DNA of 64,000 bases, taken from Siphonodentalium dalli. Its lineage: Eukaryota; Mollusca; Scaphopoda; Gadilida; Siphonodentaliidae. Numbering within the stretch: position 1 is the stretch's first letter; every line of letters begins with the position of its first letter. Below, in pieces: positions 58,186 through 64,000 of this stretch. The stretch covers positions 148,499,365 through 148,563,364 of the forward strand of contig CP136068.1 of the NCBI GenBank assembly GCA_032622095.1, given 5' to 3'. Both the position numbers and the translations under genes were made by a program. The notes beneath the pieces are model-generated. The model saw only the letters and a list, made by a program, of their open reading frames with translations, searched no databases and had not been told where the DNA came from.

Positions 58186-58372
58186 AAGACCCCGGCGGCG
58201 GCGGCGGCGGCGGCGGCGGCATTGCGGTAATGCCGGTATTTGCCGCCGCCGGCGGCGGCATTGCGGTATTTTACTGCGGCGGCGGTGCCGCCGCCGCCGC
58301 CGGGGTCCGCCGCCGACGGACCCCGCAGTAAAATACTGCAATGCCGCCGCCGCCGGCGGCAAATACCGGCAA
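58186..58372. repeat. GC-rich centre of the palindrome with (GGC)n and stem-loops
   Basis: An abrupt GC-rich island in an AT-rich element. It holds a (CGG)n run (58,190-58,220), then 'TGCCGGTATTTGCCGCCG' and 'TATTTTACTGCGG', mirrored by 'CCGCAGTAAAATACTGC' and 'GGCAAATACCGGCA'. In the middle 'GGGGTCCGCCGCCGACGGACCCC' can form a tight stem-loop at 58,302-58,324. The (CGG)n part has no mirror partner, so the true symmetry point is near 58,300-58,313. Confidence 0.75.
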
Positions 58373-58575
58373 GTTTTTGAAATTTTTGAAGTTTTTTGAA
58401 ATTTTTGAAGTTTTTTGAAATTTTTGAAGTTTTGGGTTTTTGGGAATATTTTAGTACAACCAATTTTAGACCCAAAGATTCTATTTTTAGATGCAATAAT
58501 CGATTTTTATAAGAGGCGATAAACTTTCTAAAATAAAATGCAGAAAAAAGAGTGACTTGTACATTTTGAAGAAAC

Positions 58576-58899
58576 ATGTCGATCCCGTATATTCCAGCAC
58601 ATCTTGAAATGTGGAGAAAACATTTCAGAGATATGGTTGATGGGAAGTTAATACCAGATAATCAGGGTCGATACTTTATTGACAGAACTAAAAATAGTGA
58701 TAGTGAAGAAGACGTTCTAAAACCACTTATTAACGTGGTGACACCCATCGCTCAAGCGATTGAAATGGCTAAGGCTGAAGTTGCAGCAAATAAGTTGACA
58801 AACACACGTAAAGCGTCCAAACAAACCAACAAGAGAGTGTCTGATGGAGGTTTGTCTAATAATAAGAAGAAAATGAAAAGAGCAGTGTCATACGATTAG
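58576..58899 (+). CDS. Small basic protein of Polinton-like type, right-arm copy
   Basis: Mirror copy of 57,595-57,918 with His in place of Asp at residue 9 and no stop or frameshift. It points away from the centre, so the two gene blocks are transcribed divergently from the GC-rich core. Any promoter would therefore lie within the roughly 650 bp between the two start codons. Confidence 0.6.
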   Translation: MSIPYIPAHLEMWRKHFRDMVDGKLIPDNQGRYFIDRTKNSDSEEDVLKPLINVVTPIAQAIEMAKAEVAANKLTNTRKASKQTNKRVSDGGLSNNKKKMKRAVSYD

Positions 58900-58906
58900 C
58901 CAAATC

Positions 58907-59101
58907 ATGAATGAATACATAGAGTACCATACTGATAAATTGGCATTAATTGAATCACCGGCGGTCAAATATCTATACCCTAGCCCCGGGACGAACGTAC
59001 TCTTAGAGCGACGGTTGTATACCGCACCTTATTCTCTCTTTTTATCGCTACTTATAAGAGTGATGGTTCTTCCAATAATTCGCGATAATGCACGGGTGTG
59101 A
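58907..59101 (+). CDS. Small hypothetical protein, right-arm copy
   Basis: Mirror copy of 57,393-57,587, with Val in place of Ala at residue 54. It starts 7 bases after the upstream stop and overlaps the C2H2 start by 14 bases. Its hydrophobic C-terminal half is the only notable feature. Confidence 0.45.
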   Translation: MNEYIEYHTDKLALIESPAVKYLYPSPGTNVLLERRLYTAPYSLFLSLLIRVMVLPIIRDNARV

Positions 59102-59657
59102 TTTATGTGGCATTATTTTATCGACGAACTACAATCTACAAAGACATAAACAGATTAAACACGGAGTTATGTCCGAGACAAAACCAACTCTCTTCGGAGA
59201 AGATACCGATGAATCTGACGAAGCGGTTCTAGATTCAGATGAAGATGAACGTGGAACGCTATCAGATTCAGAAGATGGTAATGGCGTCGATAGTAGAACT
59301 GTATTCGGTCTTAAGAAAGCTGCGCGATGTGTCAACGAGATGGACACATTCAAAAGTATGATGAAACGCGTCACCAATGATGTGAAAGAAGAAGAGAGCA
59401 TTTCGGGAGATGAGAGCATGTCGGGAAAAGAGGATACCATCGACACAGAGTTTGCTCTGTTTCTCAAAAGTTATAGACGATTAATAGAATACCAGTATCG
59501 ATTGAAAACATCACGCATACATACCATGATCATGAAGAAAATGGTCAAACTGACCAAACACGGATATAATAATGAATGGGCTGCAGATGAAGCGATGAGA
59601 AAATTTAAGAAACTCTTAGAAGTAAATCTAACGGTCGAAGATTCAGACAATGATTAA
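59088..59657 (+). CDS. C2H2 zinc-finger acidic protein, right-arm copy
   Basis: Mirror copy of 56,837-57,406, with Asp in place of Gly at residue 68, in the acidic linker. The zinc ligands C4, C7, H20 and H25 are kept. Both copies remain open, which suggests that the palindrome is young or that the frames are under constraint. AATAAA follows at 59,663-59,668. As in the left arm, this is the last gene before about 3.3 kb of non-coding repeats leading to the element's end. Confidence 0.7.
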   Translation: MHGCDLCGIILSTNYNLQRHKQIKHGVMSETKPTLFGEDTDESDEAVLDSDEDERGTLSDSEDGNGVDSRTVFGLKKAARCVNEMDTFKSMMKRVTNDVKEEESISGDESMSGKEDTIDTEFALFLKSYRRLIEYQYRLKTSRIHTMIMKKMVKLTKHGYNNEWAADEAMRKFKKLLEVNLTVEDSDND

Positions 59658-59662
59658 ATTTC

Positions 59663-59668
59663 AATAAA
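59663..59668 (+). terminator. Polyadenylation signal after the C2H2 gene, right arm
   Basis: AATAAA starts 6 bases after the stop codon. It is the mirror of the left-arm signal. Confidence 0.6.
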
Positions 59669-60955
59669 CTTCATCAACATGTTATTCTCGTCTTCGTTAT
59701 ATATCTATAAGTGGGGAGGGGGTTTCACCAATATTACATCACGTCCCTTACCGCGTGTCACTTTAACATTCCACACCGTGCGTGTATTATCCCCCTTTAA
59801 TTATGTCATAGCATTGGTACATAGAAGACTGTATAACACTATGCCTATGTCTGTATCTGTTGTCACACCGTGAGTGGATTGTCCGCCTTTAATGATGTCA
59901 TAGCGTGTGTATATGCAAGACAGTATAACCCTATGATAATGCATGTAGCTGTTGTTGGTAAGATGTGAAATATAAATTTCAAGGTTCAATTCATTCGTGT
60001 AGTAATTTTGTATATGTTCAACGCTCTTCATTCGTGCGCTTGTATTGTTAACATTCATTCATAATGAGTGTCCCTTTAGAGTGTCTTGTGTTCCTTTAAG
60101 ATTCAAACACCAATATTACATCACGTCCCTTGTTTCGTGTCACTTTAACTCCTTGAGTGTATTGCCCCTTCGAATGATGTCATAGCATGGGTACATGTAA
60201 GATAGTATAACACTATGACTATATCTGTATCTGTTGTTGGTAAGATGTGAAAATATAAATTTCAGTTCATTCGTGTAGTAATTTCGTATATGTTCAACGC
60301 TCTTCATTCGTAAGAGTAATTACCAACTGGAAGTTGTACTATTTTTGATAAACATCGGATTTGCTCATCAGACGATAAGCTGACAATATTTACGTATGGT
60401 CTAATTAGATTCATGCATAAATGTAAGGTAATTTTTGTTATGGTCAAGTTTTTTGTTAAGACCATGTTCTAACATAGATCGATAAATAAGTTAAAGGTCA
60501 TTATATTCCACAGTCAAATCTATTGGTGATCGAATTTGATAACTATTTTATTGGAACAACTAAGAGTATTATTTACGTGAGATCAATGAGTCCAATTATT
60601 ATAAATAATAAATTGCAGGCATCGGTGGATACCCGATTGCCACATTTAGTGATCACGTGATAAACTGATAAAATGTCCAAGTGACGTACTATAATGAGCA
60701 AAAAAAATGAGTTGACCTTCGGCTTCGTCCCGATTGGGTACTGAGCTGACACCGGGGATAAATTGACCAATGACTGCCATTGTATCCTTTGACAGATATG
60801 CGTGCGCAGACTCGTTTGATGTTCGCTATCGCATTACTATGTTTTAATAGCCGAGCCTTCACTTATCGTCTGACTCTCTTACCGACAAGACCTGTCTACA
60901 CAGTACTTCTCCGGCAGACTATTCATCCACTGGTAGGCCTACATACAGGTATGCC

Positions 60956-61505
60956 CCATTTTTTTGCTCATTTGCTCATTTTTATTGCTCATTTGCTCAT
61001 TTTATTGCTCATTTTTTTTGCTCATTTGCTCATTTATTTGCTCATTTGCTCATTTTTATTGCTCATTTGCTCATTTTCTTGCTCATTTGCTAATTTTTTT
61101 GCTCATTTGCTCATTTTTATTGCTCATTTTCTTGCTCATTTGCTCATTTTCTTGCTCATTTGCTCATTTTATTGCTCATTTTTTTGCTCATTTGCTCATT
61201 TATTTGCTCATTTGCTCATTTTTATTGCTCATTTGCTCATTTTCTTGCTCATTTGCTAATTTTTTTGCTCATTTGCTCATTTTTATTGCTCATTTGCTCA
61301 TTTTCTTGCTCATTTGCTCATTTTCTTGCTCATTTGCTCATTTTTATGCTCATTTGCTCATTTTTATTGCTCATTTGCTCATTTTCTTGCTCATTTGCTC
61401 ATTTTTTTGCTCATTTTTATTGCTCATTTGCTCATTTTCTTGCTCATTTGCTCATTTGCTCATTTTTATGCTCATTTGCTCATTTTTTTGCTCATTTGCT
61501 CATTG
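60956..61505. repeat. 20-bp minisatellite of right arm
   Basis: Mirror of 54,972-55,536 (TTTTTGCTCATTTGCTCATT units). The order of variant units differs from the left arm and the array is a net 19 bp shorter. The two arrays have therefore changed independently since the arms formed, unless assembly altered them. Confidence 0.9.
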
Positions 61506-63013
61506 ATTGGTGCATACTCAAGAGTCATAGACCTAACATCCAATGTACGTTAATGGTGTCATAGCGTGGGTACATAGAAGACTGTATAACACTATGCCTA
61601 TGTCCGTATCTGTTGTCACACCGTGAGTGGATTGTCCGCCTTTAATGATGTCATAGCGTGTGTACATGCAAGACAGTATAATACTATGATTATGTCTGTA
61701 GCTGTTGTTGGTAAGATGTGAAATATAAATTTCAAGGTTCAATTCATTCGTGTAGTAATTTCGTATATGTTCAACACTCTTCATTCGTGCGCTTGTATTG
61801 TTAACATTCATTCATAATGAGTGTCCCTTTAGATCGATAAATAAGTTAAAGGTCATTACATTCCACAGTCAAATCTATTGGTGATCGAATTTGATAACTA
61901 TTTTATTGGAACAACTAAGAGTATTATTCACGTGAGATCAATGAGTCCAATTATTATAAATAATATATTGCAGGCATCGGAGGATACCCGATTGCCACAT
62001 TTAGTGATCACGTGATAAACTGATAAAATATCCAAAGCGTAAGTATGAATGTGGGGCGCTAAGTGGTTATTACGTAATGTTGTTATAACAATGACACCGA
62101 AGCAATGTCTATTATTGAGTGACCTGGTCGTATGCATGTTTTGGCTAACTAATTATCGTGTGAATGACACAGTTTATCAACCTTAATTGATACTAACCCG
62201 TTTGTTCAGACATTAAATCGATATGTTTTCTGAATAGCATATAACTGTGACCGGGGAAATAATATAATTCATTTGGTAAAGCAAAGGTGTGAAAGACACA
62301 TTGTTACCACCAATGTCGCGTGTGATTGCGTGTACAGCGAATATGACAATTCATTCTGGAGGGTTGTAATTTCACATTACAATTTTCGATCGTTAGGGAT
62401 TGAACATAGTACATCTCAAAACTTCCAATAATTCACGATAATACACACCTGTCATATGGGATAGAGAGAGTGTAAAGAATAAACGCTCTTTATTATTTAT
62501 GTAAAAGTAATAGTGTCTATTTTCAGGTATGACAATTATATGAACTGCGTCCGATAAAACACTGGAATGTATGCATTCATATCGATGGTCACAATGTCCA
62601 ATAAAGCTATTTCTAAACATCGATTAATAAATACATTGAAACATTGGTTGAACAAAAAAAAATAACGAAAGATATTACGCGCAAATAATTTAACATTCAA
62701 CATTTTTTTAATATCGAGATTATCAGAAACCGAAAACTCGTTATAAATTTTTTATTTAAACTTTTTTTTTTAGAGAAATAATTTTGGAGGGTTTGGAAAT
62801 TTTAAAATTTTGGGGTTTTGATAATTTGGAAGTTTGGAAATTTTTTAATTTTTTGGAAAAAATAATTTTTGAAATTTTTTGGAAAAAATAAATTTTTGAA
62901 GTTTTGAATTTTTTTTTGGGTTTTGTTATTTTGGGAATATTTTAGTACAACCAATTTTAGACCCCCAAAGATTCTATTTTTAGATGTGGGGCGAACGAGA
63001 CTCCTATTCTTCT

Positions 63014-63019
63014 TATTGG
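63014..63019 (+). other. 6-bp target-site duplication TATTGG, right
   Basis: Identical to 53,456-53,461 and directly after the terminal CT of the element. Confidence 0.75.
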
Positions 63020-63298
63020 TATGTTTCGAGACACCTCTTACCAAAAATGTATATATATATACTTTTTGGAGTTCGAAGGATCCATGTCCGTTTAATATAC
63101 ATGTATAAATGGGGTTTGAGTTAATTTACTTACGCACAGACGTTGGACGGTATGAACTGGAACACAGGGGGTGATAATTCTGTCAGATGAACTATCGTTT
63201 TCAGCTCTCCGTTGATATTAACTAATGTCTCAGGCTTGTCGTAATACTTCACTCTGGAAGAATAAGATCAAAAGAGTGTATAGAATGAGCAAAATGTG

Positions 63299-63620
63299 CA
63301 GGCATCAACGATTGGTGCTGGACGTTTGCAGAATGAGGTCCACAGAGGGGGTTTTGGTGACGCTGCTCCGCGTGACGGGCGAGTGTCACCGAATTTATTC
63401 AGCGTGGACCTAAGAAAGAAAAACAAAATTTTACAGAAACTAAAAATAAAAAATAACTTGTTAATTTGATAATTAAGATACTTTCCAGAGAAGATGAGGT
63501 CCACAGAGGGCGAAATTAGTTATGCTGGCCCGCTGCATGTGTGGGGTATATATAGCGTCACTAAATTCACACTCTGTGGACCTCATTCTGCAAATGTCCG
63601 GCACCATATTTTGATGCCTG
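63299..63620. repeat. Composite foldback, 'GAGGTCCACAGAGGG' family, copy 2
   Basis: The outer arms 'GGCATCAACGATTGGTGCTG' and 'CGGCACCATATTTTGATGCC' are inverted. Inner arms 'GCAGAATGAGGTCCACAGAG' and 'CTCTGTGGACCTCATTCTGC' are inverted, with extra internal copies of 'GAGGTCCACAGAGGG' (63,497) and 'GCGTGGACC' (63,404). The middle holds 'TGACGCTGCTCCGCG'-like sequence. Confidence 0.7.
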
Positions 63621-63669
63621 AAAATGTGATAAGTTTCGCATACTGTTGTCACCACCGCCTACATAGATA

Positions 63670-63827
63670 ATACCTAAAGTTTTTGTTTGAATACCGAAAT
63701 ATCTGATGGGTGTCTGGAAGAAATATCGTATTTTCACGAGTGGCTACAGGCCGCGAGTGAAAAATTCAATATGTCTTTCCAGACAGGTATTAGATGTTTC
63801 AGGTATTCAAACAAAAAGCTGTAGGTA
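63670..63827. repeat. Foldback hairpin
   Basis: 'TACCTAAAGTTTTTGTTTGA' and 'ATACCG' pair with 'GGTATTCAAACAAAAAGCTG' and 'TAGGTA'. The interior 'GTCTGGAAGAAATATCG' pairs loosely with 'ATATGTCTTTCCAGAC'. The loop contains 'CACGAGTGGC...CGCGAGTG'. Confidence 0.7.
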
Positions 63828-63895
63828 TTCCTTTTGTTATATGCACATTACATATTAATGCTCTTGTAAAGTTGTTAAATTAACTCTAACAATAA

Positions 63896-64000
63896 TAAAC
63901 ACTTGATTTTAGAGTTATCCATCTTACAACCGCAATTTGTCCGTTTTTAACACGTGGTCCTCGAAAAGATTGGGCCACAACAATAGAAACAGCACTTTTC
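63896..64000. repeat. MITE family A, cut by the window end
   Basis: 'CACTTGATTTTAGAGTTATC' and 'CATCTTACAACCGCAATTTG' match the interior of the 43.98 kb copy in reverse complement. The element continues past base 64,000. Confidence 0.65.

Larger units (their letters stand above)
53462..63013. mobile_element. Palindromic, non-autonomous Polinton/Maverick-like element
   Basis: A 9,552-bp insertion consists of two inverted arms of about 4.7-4.8 kb and a short GC-rich centre near 58,190-58,370. Left position x pairs with 116,494-x near the centre and 116,475-x near the ends. The 19-bp shift arises in the tandem array. The ends are 5'-AGAAGAATAGGAG on both strands and TATTGG is duplicated outside. 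5'-AG termini, 6-bp duplications and long inverted repeats are the stated Polinton features. Each arm holds three short genes, but no polymerase B, integrase, ATPase, protease or capsid gene is present. The arms differ by scattered substitutions, three of them changing amino acids, which argues for a real, aged palindrome over a folded-read artefact. Confidence 0.75.

Noticed and set aside
58095-58577. 160-codon frames rich in Arg/Ala/Gly or Phe/Lys at the palindrome centre
   Set aside because: They read through (GGC)n and TTTGAAG runs and are identical in both directions because of the palindrome. This is low complexity only.
53462-63013. Pure assembly artefact (folded read or joined haplotypes) as the explanation of the palindrome
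   Set aside because: The 6-bp flanking duplication and AG termini are not expected from an artefact, and the arms carry independent differences. It remains formally possible until spanning reads are checked.
1-64000. rRNA, tRNA and bacterial-type operons
   Set aside because: No rRNA-like blocks or tRNA cloverleaf with T-loop consensus were seen on reading, and no ribosome-site/operon structure. A covariance-model search was not possible here.

Overview
This window looks like nuclear DNA from a marine invertebrate, most probably a bivalve or other lophotrochozoan. That is an inference from the mixture of APE-type LINEs, TTAA-flanked MITEs, Helitron-like units, a Polinton-type element, AT-rich non-coding DNA and 'GGCCGTAACTCATG'-type interspersed repeats. 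No species-specific gene was recognised. There are no bacterial-style operons, and almost all recognisable coding sequence belongs to mobile elements. Only two short candidate host exons were found, both near 29-30 kb.

Layout. 1-1.07 kb holds old tandem repeats. 1.08-9.28 kb is a non-autonomous LTR retrotransposon in the recombined form LTR-internal-LTR-internal-LTR, with a 4-bp target duplication. 9.3-13.6 kb holds interspersed repeats, a foldback element, two tandem arrays (21-bp and 28-bp units) and a LINE fragment. 13.6-20.1 kb is a decayed LINE on the minus strand. It is split by a 3.4-kb element with inverted termini that carries a gypsy-like integrase, C2H2 fingers and a TatD-type nuclease, so it is a Ginger-like DNA transposon with unusual cargo. 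23.8-27.8 kb is a second, better preserved LINE on the minus strand (ORF1 tail, endonuclease, reverse transcriptase, C-terminal zinc knuckle), broken by a few frameshifts.

28-31 kb contains the two candidate host exons: a signal-peptide exon on the minus strand and a short exon with a start codon on the plus strand. 31-50 kb is a dense mosaic of MITEs, foldback hairpins, G-run repeats, 29-bp and 41/46-bp tandem arrays and a 2.5-kb element with inverted ends and an internal duplication. 50-53.1 kb is a run of Helitron-like units joined head to tail.

53,462-63,013 is the most striking object: a 9.55-kb near-perfect palindrome flanked by a 6-bp duplication TATTGG and starting 5'-AG on both strands. 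Those termini and that target-site length are the published hallmarks of Polinton/Maverick elements. Each arm carries the same compact three-gene block, which includes a C2H2 protein and a small basic protein. There is no room for polymerase B, integrase, ATPase or capsid genes. I read it as a snap-back, non-autonomous Polinton derivative. Such a form could arise through protein-primed replication, as end-duplicated defective adenovirus genomes do.

No element in the window appears intact and autonomous. Any movement of the non-autonomous ones would depend on proteins supplied from elsewhere in the genome.
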